DNA of 64,000 nt from an uncultured Dorea sp. (GCA_900543415.1 UQRE01000001.1:114606-178605), one strand, 5' to 3'. Positions 1 to 8,974 are shown, counted from the first letter of the stretch. Program-made: numbers and translations. Notes: generated by a model not told the origin, from the letters alone.

Positions 1-1
1 T

Positions 2-292
2 CTGGAGCAGACCCATGAGGATGATTATTACAGCAGGCTTCTGGAACCGTTAAAGGAGATTGAGAAAGCGGAGATCGCGTTTGTGCTCAAACTATCCCTT
101 GGAAATAACGATAAAGAACTGTACATGGGAATGCTGGAAGCTGCGGCAAAATTGCTGCGGATTCCCAAATATCGCATCTATACAGTTGACCAATTGTTTG
201 AAATGGTATATAAAAAATATATAACTTTAGAGGATCAGATAAATTTGCCGCGCTTTGTGCACGTGCTGATGGAATTGAAAGAAGGAAATGAG
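2..292 (+). other. Open frame upstream of and in frame with argF (partial, unrecognised)
   Basis: This frame is open from the first bases of the window and runs into argF with no stop codon; the other two forward frames both stop within the first 55 bases. The translation looks like a real helical protein (it contains KELYMGMLEAAAKLLRIPKY and a following TVDQLFEMVYKKYI stretch), not random read-through. It could be the C-terminal part of an upstream gene that lost its stop, or an N-terminal extension of an argF fusion. A good ribosome site (AAGGAAATGAG) before the ATG at 293 argues that normal-length argF is still made. I do not recognise the domain. Confidence 0.5.
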
Positions 293-1285
293 ATGAATTT
301 AAAAGGAAGACATTTTTTGACACTGAAGGATTATACACCGGAAGAGATTTTGTATCTTGTGGATCTTGCGGCGGAATTGAAGGAGAAGAAGAAAAAAGGA
401 ATTGCCATCGATCATTATCGTGGTATGAATGTGGCGCTTATTTTTGAAAAGACGAGCACTCGGACAAGATGCTCTTTTGAGACGGCGGCGCACGATATGG
501 GAATGGGAACTACATACCTTGCTCCAAGCGCTTCTCAGATTGGTAAAAAAGAAAGTATCAAGGATACTGCGCGTGTGCTGGGAAGAATGTTTGACGGTAT
601 TGAGTATCGGGGCTATGGTCAGGAGATTGTGGAAGAACTGGCAAAATATGCGGGGGTTCCGGTGTGGAATGGTTTGACGAATGAATATCATCCGACACAG
701 ATGCTGGCAGATCTTCTTACAATCCGCGAACATTTTGGACGAATCAAAGGAATCCGTCTGGTGTATATGGGAGACGCCAGATATAATATGGGAAATTCAT
801 TGATGATCGTCTGCGCGAAAATGGGAATGCATTTTACAGCATGTACTTCTAAAAATTATTTTCCGGAGCCGGAGCTTGTAGCGCTCTGTGAGGAATATGC
901 GAAAGAAAGCGGAGGAAGTATTACGCTTACAGAAGACGTAGAAAACGGAACAAAAGATGTAGATGTTATTTACACAGATGTATGGGTATCTATGGGAGAA
1001 CCGGAAGAAATCTGGGCAGAGCGTATTAAAGAATTGCTTCCGTATAAAGTGACAAAAGAAGTTATGGACAATGCCGGTGAGTCGGCAATATTTCTTCATT
1101 GTCTGCCGGCGTATCATGATCTGGAGACCGGTGTTGGAAGAGAGATCAAAGAAAAGTTCGGACTGGATGATATTGAAGTGACGGACGAGGTGTTTGAATC
1201 TGAGAAATCAAAAGTCTTTGATGAGGCGGAAAACCGTATGCATACCATTAAGGCGGTTATGGTGGCAACACTTGGAGAACGGTAA
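293..1285 (+). CDS. argF: Ornithine carbamoyltransferase
   Basis: Transfers the carbamoyl group of carbamoyl phosphate to ornithine to give citrulline in arginine synthesis (the catabolic direction of the arginine deiminase pathway is possible). The 330-residue protein has the family signatures: carbamoyl-phosphate loop STRTR (55-59), HPTQ (133-136), the ornithine-binding DVWVSMGE segment (229-236) and HCLPA (269-273) with the catalytic cysteine. The start at 293 is chosen because it gives the usual family length and is preceded by a GAAGGAAA ribosome site. The same frame is open upstream to the window edge, which is odd (see the separate entry). birA follows after 11 bases, so the two are probably co-transcribed. 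Confidence 0.95.
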   Translation: MNLKGRHFLTLKDYTPEEILYLVDLAAELKEKKKKGIAIDHYRGMNVALIFEKTSTRTRCSFETAAHDMGMGTTYLAPSASQIGKKESIKDTARVLGRMFDGIEYRGYGQEIVEELAKYAGVPVWNGLTNEYHPTQMLADLLTIREHFGRIKGIRLVYMGDARYNMGNSLMIVCAKMGMHFTACTSKNYFPEPELVALCEEYAKESGGSITLTEDVENGTKDVDVIYTDVWVSMGEPEEIWAERIKELLPYKVTKEVMDNAGESAIFLHCLPAYHDLETGVGREIKEKFGLDDIEVTDEVFESEKSKVFDEAENRMHTIKAVMVATLGER

Positions 1286-1296
1286 GGTAGAAATAA

Positions 1297-2277
1297 ATGA
1301 AGTCAGAGATTTTAAGATTGCTGAAGGAAAGCGATGATCATGTGTCGGGGCAGCAGTTGTGTGAGCGGTTTCAAGTGTCCAGAACTGCGGTCTGGAAGGT
1401 TGTGGATCAGTTAAAAAAAGAAGGATATGAGATTGAGGCGGTGCCACGGAAGGGGTACCGCCTTGTGGAGAGCCCGGACGTGCTGTCCGAAGCAGAATTG
1501 GAGAGTCTTCGAAGCACAAAGTGGGCAGGCAAATCCATTTTCGTTTTTAAGGAGACTGATTCCACCAATATTCAGGCCAAAGCAGGCGGAGAAAAAGGAG
1601 AGCCTCATGGTACCTTGTATGTGGCGGAAAGCCAGAGTGCAGGAAGAGGAAGACGGGGGAGAAGCTGGGAGTCTCCGGCAGCAGAGAGCATTTACATGAG
1701 CCTTTTGCTGCGTCCGGAGTTCCAGCCGGTGAAAGCGCCTATGCTTACGCTTGTTATGGCGCTTGCCGTGGCAAGGGCGCTTCGGGAACAGACCGGTGTC
1801 GATGTACAGATCAAATGGCCCAATGATCTTGTTGTACAGGGGCGGAAGATATGCGGGATTCTGACAGAGATGAGTACCGAGATGACGTGGATCAATTACG
1901 TGGTGATCGGAATTGGTATCAACGTCAATCAAAATGAATTTCCGGAAGAGCTGAAAGACTGTGCTTCTTCACTGAAAATGGAAACCGGCAGGAGGTTCCA
2001 GCGCTCGCACCTGATCGCGGCAGTGATGGAGCATTTTGAAATGTATTATGAACAATTTTTGCAGGAGGGATCGCTTGCGGGACTTCGCAAGGAGTATAAT
2101 GAGTTGTTAGTCAACAAGGACAGACAGGTGAAGATTCTGGAACCCGGCAATCATTATGAAGCGTATGCGCTGGGAATCAATGATACGGGCGAGCTGATCG
2201 TGGAGAAGGAAGACGGAAGCGTGCAGAATATTTTCGCGGGGGAAGTGTCTGTGCGTGGAATTTACGGATATACATAA
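1297..2277 (+). CDS. birA: Biotin--[acetyl-CoA-carboxylase] ligase / biotin operon repressor
   Basis: Activates biotin to biotinyl-5'-AMP and attaches it to the biotin carrier protein of acetyl-CoA carboxylase and related enzymes. The 326-residue protein is the bifunctional form: an N-terminal winged helix (about 1-60), the catalytic domain with the biotin-loop GRGRRGR (116-122) and KWPND (173-177), and a C-terminal SH3-like domain. The N-terminal DNA-binding domain implies it also represses biotin genes, though no biotin operon is in the window. It is the second gene of a tight rightward run from argF. Confidence 0.93.
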   Translation: MKSEILRLLKESDDHVSGQQLCERFQVSRTAVWKVVDQLKKEGYEIEAVPRKGYRLVESPDVLSEAELESLRSTKWAGKSIFVFKETDSTNIQAKAGGEKGEPHGTLYVAESQSAGRGRRGRSWESPAAESIYMSLLLRPEFQPVKAPMLTLVMALAVARALREQTGVDVQIKWPNDLVVQGRKICGILTEMSTEMTWINYVVIGIGINVNQNEFPEELKDCASSLKMETGRRFQRSHLIAAVMEHFEMYYEQFLQEGSLAGLRKEYNELLVNKDRQVKILEPGNHYEAYALGINDTGELIVEKEDGSVQNIFAGEVSVRGIYGYT

Positions 2278-2293
2278 TAAATGGAGGAACTGA

Positions 2294-2623
2294 ATGTACG
2301 AAGAAAAGATTGTCCTTTGCGGGGCGAATTCATATGAAGAAAAATATTATCTCAACCCGGATTTCTCCGGATTGCCGGATCATATCAAAGACGAACTTAA
2401 GATCATGTGTGTCTTGTATGTCAACGATGTGGGTGGAATATTGACACTTGTATACGAAGAAAATGGAGAACTGTGTTTTGAAGTAACGTCGGAGGAATTT
2501 GATCCGATGTTTGACGAGATTGGAAGTCAGCTCAAGATCAAAGAGCTTCAGCGGGACAAACAGGATCTGCTGCAGTCGCTTCAATTATACTATAAGGTGT
2601 TCTTCTTGGGAGAGGAACTGTAG
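2294..2623 (+). CDS. Small conserved protein, resembles DUF6145
   Basis: A 109-residue acidic soluble protein, no signal peptide or membrane segment, with a clear ATGGAGGAACTG ribosome region. It has a conserved-looking start (MYEEKIVLCGANSYEEKYY) and a central VNDVGGILTLVYEENGEL stretch. From memory it resembles the Lachnospiraceae family DUF6145; function is unknown. It sits between birA (16 bases upstream) and coaX (9 bases downstream), so it belongs to the same transcription unit, but that does not reveal its role. Confidence 0.75.
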   Translation: MYEEKIVLCGANSYEEKYYLNPDFSGLPDHIKDELKIMCVLYVNDVGGILTLVYEENGELCFEVTSEEFDPMFDEIGSQLKIKELQRDKQDLLQSLQLYYKVFFLGEEL

Positions 2624-2632
2624 GAGGAAGAT

Positions 2633-3406
2633 ATGTTATTAGTCATAGATGTTGGAAATACTAATATAACACTTGGAATCTTTGACGGGGAAAAAGTGTC
2701 CGGTACATTTCGTATGAAGTCAAAACAGCCACGCACTTCCGATGAATACGGAATTATGCTTCGTGAACTGGTGGAACGTCACGGAGTAGCCGGAAAAGAT
2801 ATCCAAGATGTGATTATTGCATCCGTAGTACCGGATGTGATGCACTCTCTGGGAAGTGCAATTATTAAATATTTCGGAATTAAGCCGATGGTAGTGTCTG
2901 CCGGTATTAAAACAGGAATCCGCATCGTTACCGAGAATCCAAGGCAGGTAGGCGCTGACCGTATCGTCGATGCGGTGGCTGCATATACGTTATTTGGCGG
3001 ACCTGTGATCGTAGTAGATTTCGGGACTGCCACCACTTACGATATCATCGGACCGGATGGAACCTTTGAAGCAGGCGTGATCGCTCCGGGAATCCGCACA
3101 TCCGCACAGGCATTGTGGGGAGAGGCAGATATGCTTCCGGCGATAGAAATTAGAAAACCAGCATCAATCCTTGCAAAAGAGACCATCTCCAGTATGCAGG
3201 GAGGACTCCTGTACGGACAGATCGGGCAGACCGAATACATTGTAAAAAGGTTAAAAGAAGAATCCGGCTACACGGACGCGAAAGTTGTAGCAACCGGCGG
3301 ATTAGGGAAAATGATCGTATCCGACACAGATGTAGTGGATGTGTACGATCCGCAACTTACATTAAAAGGACTTAGGATTATATTTGAGAAAAATAAAAAA
3401 CGTTAA
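2633..3406 (+). CDS. coaX: Type III pantothenate kinase
   Basis: Phosphorylates pantothenate, the first committed step of coenzyme A synthesis, in the cytoplasm. The 257-residue protein shows the ASKHA-fold signatures of the CoaX type: DVGNTN (6-11, phosphate 1 loop), GADR (107-110, with the catalytic aspartate D109) and DFGTATTYD (129-137). Length is typical of the family. Preceded by AGGAGGAAGAT. It follows birA; coaX and birA are commonly neighbours in Firmicutes, where biotin ligase and CoA supply both serve fatty acid synthesis. Confidence 0.95.
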   Translation: MLLVIDVGNTNITLGIFDGEKVSGTFRMKSKQPRTSDEYGIMLRELVERHGVAGKDIQDVIIASVVPDVMHSLGSAIIKYFGIKPMVVSAGIKTGIRIVTENPRQVGADRIVDAVAAYTLFGGPVIVVDFGTATTYDIIGPDGTFEAGVIAPGIRTSAQALWGEADMLPAIEIRKPASILAKETISSMQGGLLYGQIGQTEYIVKRLKEESGYTDAKVVATGGLGKMIVSDTDVVDVYDPQLTLKGLRIIFEKNKKR

Positions 3407-3416
3407 AAATTTAACT

Positions 3417-3451
3417 GGGGACGTAGCATTTTGCAAAAATGCTACGTCCCC
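3417..3451. repeat. Perfect 16-bp palindrome, REP-like
   Basis: The arms GGGGACGTAGCATTTT and AAAATGCTACGTCCCC are perfect reverse complements around a GCA loop. It fills most of the 57-base gap between coaX and dusB. There is no T-run after it, so it is not a classical terminator, and it ends only 13 bases before the dusB ATG. The GGGGACG...CGTCCCC ends resemble REP-type palindromes mobilised by Y1 (RAYT) transposases; that assignment is inference. Confidence 0.75.
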
Positions 3452-3463
3452 AAGAGGTGTATC

Positions 3464-4420
3464 ATGAACATAGGAAACTTGAAACTTGACAACCCGTACA
3501 TTCTTGCGCCGATGGCGGGAGTGACGGATCTTCCGTTCCGCCTGCTCTGTAAGGAACAAGGAGCAGGGCTTCTCTGTATGGAGATGATCAGCGCTAAGGC
3601 GCTGCTATATAAAAATAAAAATACGAAGGCGCTTCTAAAGATTCATCCGGAGGAGTATCCGGTTTCGCTGCAGCTCTTCGGCTCGGAGCCGGATGTGATC
3701 AGCGAGATTGCGAAAGAAATCGAGCCGCTTCCTTTTCAAGTGCTGGATATTAATATGGGATGCCCGGTGCCGAAGATTGTGAAAAATGGAGAGGGTTCTG
3801 CCCTTATGAATGATTCAAAACGGGTGTATGAGATTGTATCTAAGACAGCCAAGGCAACGAAGAAACCGGTAACGGTAAAGATTCGTAAGGGGTTCAATGA
3901 TGAGTCGGTAAATGCGGTGGAAATTGCAAAGATCATTGAAGATGCAGGCGGTGCGGCAGTCGCTGTCCACGGGCGCACGAGAGAGCAGTATTATTCGGGA
4001 AAAGCAGATTGGGAGATTATCCGCAAGGTAAAAGAAGCGGTCTCGATTCCGGTCATCGGAAACGGAGATGTGACGAGCGGTGAACTTGCTGTGAAAATGC
4101 GGCAGGAGACAGGGTGTGACGGAGTGATGATCGGCAGAGGCGCACAGGGAAATCCGTGGATATTCTCAGAACTTCTTGAATATGAGAAGACGGGGATTTT
4201 GCCCGAAAGACCGGATGCAAAGTCGATTCGGGAAACGATGCTTCGCCATGCCAAGCTTCTCATGGAATACAAAGGAGACTATATCGGCATCCGTGAAATG
4301 CGTAAGCATGTGGCATGGTATACAAAAGGAATGAAGGGGTCTTCCAAGCTGCGGGATGAGATTAATCGAGTAGAATCTTATGCAGAATTAGAAGAACTAT
4401 TGTATGAAAAAATCAATTAA
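3464..4420 (+). CDS. dusB: tRNA-dihydrouridine synthase (DusB type)
   Basis: FMN enzyme that reduces specific uridines of tRNA to dihydrouridine. The 318-residue protein is a TIM barrel plus helical domain with MAGVTDLPFR (17-26), the catalytic-cysteine segment NMGCPVPKIVKNGEG (Cys100) and the FMN phosphate motif GVMIGRGAQGNPW. The ATG at 3464 is used rather than an in-frame TTG at 3431 because the longer form would run through the palindrome and the ATG has its own AGAGGTG ribosome site. Followed by a strong terminator. Confidence 0.94.
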   Translation: MNIGNLKLDNPYILAPMAGVTDLPFRLLCKEQGAGLLCMEMISAKALLYKNKNTKALLKIHPEEYPVSLQLFGSEPDVISEIAKEIEPLPFQVLDINMGCPVPKIVKNGEGSALMNDSKRVYEIVSKTAKATKKPVTVKIRKGFNDESVNAVEIAKIIEDAGGAAVAVHGRTREQYYSGKADWEIIRKVKEAVSIPVIGNGDVTSGELAVKMRQETGCDGVMIGRGAQGNPWIFSELLEYEKTGILPERPDAKSIRETMLRHAKLLMEYKGDYIGIREMRKHVAWYTKGMKGSSKLRDEINRVESYAELEELLYEKIN

Positions 4421-4432
4421 TGCGCAGGTAAT

Positions 4433-4485
4433 AAAAAAGCCTTGTTTTACATATAATGAAGCAGTGTGTAAGACAAGGCTTTTTC
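4433..4485 (+). terminator. Rho-independent terminator after dusB
   Basis: Arms AAAAAAGCCTTGTTTTACA and TGTAAGACAAGGCTTTTT can pair over about 17 bases and end in a T-run. The A-run on the left side suggests it could also act on the opposite strand. Confidence 0.85.
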
Positions 4486-4519
4486 CGCGCCGATTCAGCA
4501 TCTAAAGTGGAAAAACAGG

Positions 4520-4548
4520 TTGACAGAGAGTGCCTTGTTATGTATAAT
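4520..4548 (+). promoter_or_regulatory. Consensus sigma-A promoter of greA-lysS
   Basis: TTGACA at 4520-4525 and TATAAT at 4543-4548 are separated by exactly 17 bases, and TG precedes the -10. Both hexamers match consensus, so strong housekeeping expression is expected. It leaves a leader of about 100 bases before the greA start. Confidence 0.9.
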
Positions 4549-4567
4549 AATGAAATTGTGAAAGTAG

Positions 4568-4611
4568 GTGTATTCGGCGTATTTTGGCGTCAGTATACAC
4601 TGGCGCTACAC
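4568..4611 (+). other. Stem-loop in the greA 5' leader
   Basis: GCGTCAGT and ACTGGCGC (4587-4606) form an 8-bp stem with an ATAC loop and one G-U pair, and GTGTA/TACAC outside it could close a larger structure. It lies between the promoter and the greA ribosome site. No T-run follows. It may stabilise the mRNA or regulate it; function unknown. Confidence 0.45.
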
Positions 4612-4656
4612 GCTTCAGATAGAGAAAGAAAGTAGAAAAAAGGAGCAGATAAGCAA

Positions 4657-5139
4657 ATGGTAGCAAAGAAGAGATTACTTACTTATGCAGGACTGAAAGC
4701 ACTGGAAGATGAACTTGAGAATCTGAAAGTTGTAAAAAGAAAAGAAGTGGCAGGCAAGATCAAAGAAGCTAGAGAGCAGGGAGACTTGTCAGAGAATGCA
4801 GAGTACGATGCAGCAAAAGATGAGCAGAGAGATATTGAAGCCAGAATCGAAGAACTGGAAGGAATCCTTAAAAACGCAGAAGTTGTTGTAGAGGATGAAG
4901 TTGATTTTGATAAGATCAATGTAGGATGTACTGTAAAAGTATTTGACATTACATTTGACGAAGAGATGGAATTCAAGATTGTGGGATCTACAGAGGCGAA
5001 CAGTCTGGAAGGCAAAATTTCCAACGAGTCTCCGGTAGGACAGGCATTGATCGGTAAATCAGTTGGCGACGTAGTAGAGGTTGAGACGCAGGCCGGAGTA
5101 ATGGAATATAAGGTGTTAGACATCAGCCGTTCTCAATAA
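4657..5139 (+). CDS. greA: Transcription elongation factor GreA
   Basis: Rescues backtracked RNA polymerase by stimulating cleavage of the nascent RNA. The 160-residue protein has the N-terminal antiparallel coiled coil with the conserved acidic tip DLSENAEYDAAKDEQ (43-57; D43 and E46 correspond to the catalytic acidic pair) and the C-terminal FKBP-like domain. ATG with an AAAGGAGC ribosome site. lysS starts 31 bases downstream, so the two form one unit; greA-lysS order is common in Clostridia. Confidence 0.96.
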   Translation: MVAKKRLLTYAGLKALEDELENLKVVKRKEVAGKIKEAREQGDLSENAEYDAAKDEQRDIEARIEELEGILKNAEVVVEDEVDFDKINVGCTVKVFDITFDEEMEFKIVGSTEANSLEGKISNESPVGQALIGKSVGDVVEVETQAGVMEYKVLDISRSQ

Positions 5140-5170
5140 GAAATGTATCTGAAAGGGAAAGGAGATAAAA

Positions 5171-7123
5171 ATGGGCGAACAGCAGAAAAACGTACAGGAA
5201 CAGGATGTTAATCAGTTGAGAAAGGTGCGCCGTGAGAAACTTGCGGATTTACAGAGCAACGGAAAAAATCCTTTCGAGATTACAAAATATGATGTGACCT
5301 GTCACGCACAGGACGTAAAAGATAATTATGAGGAAATGGAAGGAAAACACGTAAAACTGGCAGGACGTGTTATGCAGAAACGTGTGATGGGAAAAGCTTC
5401 CTTCTGTAATATCCTTGATCAGAGCGGAAATATCCAGTCTTATGTTGCAAGAGACAGCATCGGAGAAGAAGAATATAAAGATTTCAAAAAACTGGATATC
5501 GGAGATATTGTCGGTCTGGAAGGTGAAGTATTTAAGACAAAGACCGGAGAGATTTCCATCCACGCATCAGCTGTAACACTTCTTTCCAAGAGTCTGCAGA
5601 TTCTTCCTGAGAAATATCATGGACTGACCAATACAGATATGCGTTACCGTCAGAGATATGTAGATCTCATCATGAATATGGATGCGAGAAGTACATTTAT
5701 CAAACGTTCTAAGATCTTAAGCTCTATCAGAAGATACTTGGACGGACAGGGCTTCTTAGAGGTTGAGACGCCAATGCTGGTAAATAATGCCGGCGGAGCT
5801 GCAGCAAGACCGTTTGAGACACATTTTAATGCGTTGGGTGAAGACTTTAAGCTTCGTATTTCTCTGGAATTGTACCTTAAGAGACTGATTGTCGGCGGTA
5901 TTGAGAAAGTATACGAGATTGGACGTGTGTTCCGTAATGAAGGACTGGACACAAGGCACAATCCTGAATTTACATTGATGGAGCTTTATCAGGCGTACAC
6001 AGATTATAACGGAATGATGGATCTGACAGAGAACCTGTATCGGCATGTGGCACAGGAAGTTCTCGGAACAACAACCATCACATACAATGGTGTGGAAATG
6101 GATCTTGGAAAACCATTTGAAAGAATTACAATGGTAGATGCCGTTAAGAAATATGCAGGTGTTGACTGGAATGAGGTTAAGACTTTGAAAGAAGCAAGAG
6201 AGCTTGCCAAGGAACACCATGTAGAGTATGAAGAGAGACATAAAAAGGGCGATATCTTAAGCCTGTTCTTCGAAGAGTTTGCAGAAGAGCATTTGATCCA
6301 GCCTACATTTGTAACAGATCATCCGATCGAGATTTCTCCGCTCACAAAGAAGAAACCGGAGAATCCAGAGTATGTAGAGCGTTTTGAGTTCTTCATGAAT
6401 GGATGGGAAATGGCAAATGCATATTCTGAGTTAAATGACCCGATCGACCAGAGAGAGCGTTTCAAAGCACAGGAAGAACTTCTTGCACAGGGAGACGAAG
6501 AGGCGAACACAACAGACGAAGATTTCTTGAATGCACTTGAGATTGGTATGCCTCCGACAGGTGGTATCGGTTTCGGTATCGACAGAATGTGTATGCTTCT
6601 CTGTGACGAAGCGGCAATCCGTGACGTATTGCTCTTCCCGACAATGAAGAGCATGGGCACTGCAAAGAATGAAGCTAACAATGCTGCACAGTCTGCTCCG
6701 GTTGAAAAAACAGTGGAGAAAGCAATCGCTGAAGTGAAAGAAACATACGATTTCTCTAATGTAGAAGTGGAACCATTATTCAAAGATATGGTTGATTTTG
6801 ACACATTCAGCAAGTCAGATTTCCGTGCTGTAAAGGTAAAAGAATGTGAAGCAGTTCCAAAATCTAAGAAGCTTCTGAAGTTCGTATTAGACGACGGAAG
6901 TGGCGAAGATCGTGTGATTTTAAGCGGAATTCACGATTATTACGAGCCAGAATTCTTAGTAGGAAAGACATTGCTTGCAATCACAAACCTTCCACCACGT
7001 AAGATGATGGGAATTGATTCTTGCGGTATGATCATCTCCGCTACACACCTTGTAGAAGGAAAAGAAGGACTGAATGTTCTGATCTTGGATGACAAGATTC
7101 CGGCAGGAGCAAAACTGTACTAA
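5171..7123 (+). CDS. lysS: Lysyl-tRNA synthetase with C-terminal tRNA-binding domain
   Basis: Class II synthetase charging tRNA-Lys. At 650 residues it is about 150 longer than typical bacterial LysRS (near 500). Order: N-terminal OB-fold anticodon domain (about 60-150), class II catalytic core ending with motif 3 GGIGFGIDR (464-472), an Ala/Glu-rich linker, then about residues 540-650 a second OB fold of the Trbp111/EMAP type as found at the end of MetRS (DFRAVKVKECEAVPKSKKLL, then LPPRKMMGIDSCGMI). The extra domain probably adds general tRNA affinity. Second gene of the greA operon, followed by a terminator. Confidence 0.95.
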   Translation: MGEQQKNVQEQDVNQLRKVRREKLADLQSNGKNPFEITKYDVTCHAQDVKDNYEEMEGKHVKLAGRVMQKRVMGKASFCNILDQSGNIQSYVARDSIGEEEYKDFKKLDIGDIVGLEGEVFKTKTGEISIHASAVTLLSKSLQILPEKYHGLTNTDMRYRQRYVDLIMNMDARSTFIKRSKILSSIRRYLDGQGFLEVETPMLVNNAGGAAARPFETHFNALGEDFKLRISLELYLKRLIVGGIEKVYEIGRVFRNEGLDTRHNPEFTLMELYQAYTDYNGMMDLTENLYRHVAQEVLGTTTITYNGVEMDLGKPFERITMVDAVKKYAGVDWNEVKTLKEARELAKEHHVEYEERHKKGDILSLFFEEFAEEHLIQPTFVTDHPIEISPLTKKKPENPEYVERFEFFMNGWEMANAYSELNDPIDQRERFKAQEELLAQGDEEANTTDEDFLNALEIGMPPTGGIGFGIDRMCMLLCDEAAIRDVLLFPTMKSMGTAKNEANNAAQSAPVEKTVEKAIAEVKETYDFSNVEVEPLFKDMVDFDTFSKSDFRAVKVKECEAVPKSKKLLKFVLDDGSGEDRVILSGIHDYYEPEFLVGKTLLAITNLPPRKMMGIDSCGMIISATHLVEGKEGLNVLILDDKIPAGAKLY

Positions 7124-7143
7124 GTGAGTAAAAAACTTCGTAA

Positions 7144-7184
7144 TTTGACAACAAAAATTTTCTTTGACAACAATTTGACAACAA
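7144..7184. repeat. Three copies of TTTGACAACAA
   Basis: TTTGACAACAA occurs at 7144-7154, 7163-7173 and 7174-7184; the last two are directly abutting. They lie just after lysS and before its terminator. Possibly a protein-binding site or simple slippage product; nothing else supports a function. Confidence 0.7.
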
Positions 7185-7263
7185 ATTTGTATTCCAACAT
7201 GAATCATCATGAAGAATGGTGATTAGTTGTCAGTAATACTACTCCAACAATATGGATTGTTGA

Positions 7264-7307
7264 GGGCACTTTTTGAAAGAAAAATCTTTCAGAGAGTGCC
7301 CTTTTTT
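7264..7307 (+). terminator. Terminator of the greA-lysS unit
   Basis: GGGCACT and AGTGCCC pair with further inner pairing (CTTTTTGAAAG with CTTTCAGAG), followed by six T. A separate small hairpin, CAACAAT/ATTGTTG, lies just upstream at 7245-7262. The rest of 7308-7466 is AT-rich and I see no gene in it. Confidence 0.85.
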
Positions 7308-7616
7308 ATTATATAAGAAAGTTCTTCGGATTTCAAAAGAACTTTACTCGTATTTTACATTTTTTTACATAAAGAAGATAGAGAACCATCTTTGAATTTT
7401 AGTAAAATAAATTCGTAAATATTGTGTGGATGTATACTTGAAGTTTTGCGGAAGTATGTGTACAAATATAATCTCTCGGAATCTTGAGTGATTATGATTG
7501 GCAACTGCAGAAATGTGTACTTTGAAAAGTAAATATGATTCGGAACAGAAAAAAGAACACAGAAAATAGACATAACTGTCGCTATGCCTGAAAAATAGTG
7601 TATAATAGTTTAAGGA

Positions 7617-8866
7617 TTATGCCGCATTTAAAATCAACTTTCTCAGGGTGGATTCAAAGGGCAAATCCCAGGCATCCAAATGCTGTAGCATGAGGATGTG
7701 ATACAGGCGGCAGTACCACATCTTAGTTGAGCGGTGTCTGCCGCTTTCTAATTGAAAGTCTATTTTCTCACGTTTGTTTGAACGTTCAGCCGAAGTTCTG
7801 GCATTGTATTCCAGTTTCCATTCTTCACTGTCACGCGGTGGGAAATTGATCAGTCTGGGAATATCTTTCATCGCAAGATGAACCGTTCTCCCATATTTGG
7901 AGTCTGAGCAGGGAGTGCTACAGGAGCATCCATATTTACGGCTGGCAAGTGGACAACGGAACTTTAACCTTGCTTTGGAAGGTTCAGAACCATCGTGGTT
8001 CATTTTCCGACCTGCTTTGCAGATGGGAACACCATCTTTACCAATGGTAAAATCATCCTTATATTTCATACTGATTCCACGCTTTTCATTTAAATCAATA
8101 AATGGCTGGATATTGTTTTCACGGCAATACAGGTAGTAAGACATAGCATCATGTGCAGAATCCAAAAGCCATTTTCTGACATGAAAATCAGGAAGAAAAG
8201 ATTTGAAACGAAAATAAGTTTCTAAAAATCCATGAGAATCATGCTTGGATGCCGGATTCAGTAAAGGAAATATGGGAAGGTCACTTTCCGAGTTTGCAGC
8301 AATCAGCATATACAGGTCATACCCATGATAAAAGCATTCTCTGGAAGAATCATACCCGATGTCACAGTCCGGTTGGGAAAAGTAACGGTCACAGTCGCAG
8401 GAAGAGATTCCGCTTTTTCCCCTTTTTGTTTTGGCTTTTTGACTTTCTTCTTTTTTACAGGATGTATATGAGGAGACAGATTGTCAGAATCAGAATCCCA
8501 AAGCCTGTCAAGGAAGTCGTAGAAAGTGCCGACACCGGGCGTATCACCAAAAGAAAATCCGCTAAGGATTGCGTAGAGTGGATTTATTTTCAATTGTGCG
8601 GCCCAATCAGTAAGGGAATGTACCTTAAAATCAATGGAAAGCAGATAGGAACGCTGCATACAGGAAGGAGTCCTTGGTTTTGGACCAAAGACGGAATATT
8701 TACTGCGGAGCAGTTCATCAGTATAAGAAAGATCAAGATTCCAGAAACGTTCAATGATGTCCCATGTGGATTTCGCAAAAACAGTAGGATCCGGATAATA
8801 TTTACGAAGATTTTCAAGCACAAAAGTTTGATAGGCGGTATGACCGCCGGAATTAACAGATAACAT
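7617..8866 (-). pseudogene. DDE transposase remnant, internally deleted and frameshifted
   Basis: Read leftward, the N-terminal part (8866 to about 8405) shows GHTAYQTFVLENLRKYYPD and a Lys-rich KKKKVKKPKQKGEKAESLP segment. The C-terminal part (about 8400 to 7617) is in another frame and starts CDCDRYFSQPDCDIGYDSSR, then LYMLIAANSESDLP, NPASKHDSHGF and LLDSAHDAMSYY. Intact relatives have about 70 more residues between these halves, including the first catalytic aspartate (DGTPV-type motif), so a deletion plus frameshift near 8400 has removed part of the active site. The element cannot move itself unless helped in trans. The size of the missing part rests on memory of the family. Confidence 0.85.
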
Positions 8867-8946
8867 AAAAATCGCCCTCCAGTCGATGAAAATAAAATAT
8901 ATTCAATCGGCTTCGCCGCAAATTTTGAGCGATTTGTCAAGCTTTT

Positions 8947-8974
8947 TAGACAAAAAAGTGGGGGATTTTAATAA
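8947..8974 (+). promoter_or_regulatory. Possible outward promoter in the IS right end
   Basis: TAGACA (8947-8952) and TAATAA (8969-8974) are 16 bases apart and point out of the element toward the gene at 9048. Because the IS end lies 20 bases from that start codon, such a promoter may now drive it. The match to consensus is moderate. Confidence 0.35.

Noticed and set aside
3417..3451. Terminator of coaX
   Set aside because: The hairpin lacks a T-run and sits against the dusB ribosome site, so a REP-like element fits better.
8249..8863. 204-codon rightward frame across the IS
   Set aside because: It is antisense to the recognisable transposase halves and has no domain similarity or ribosome site.
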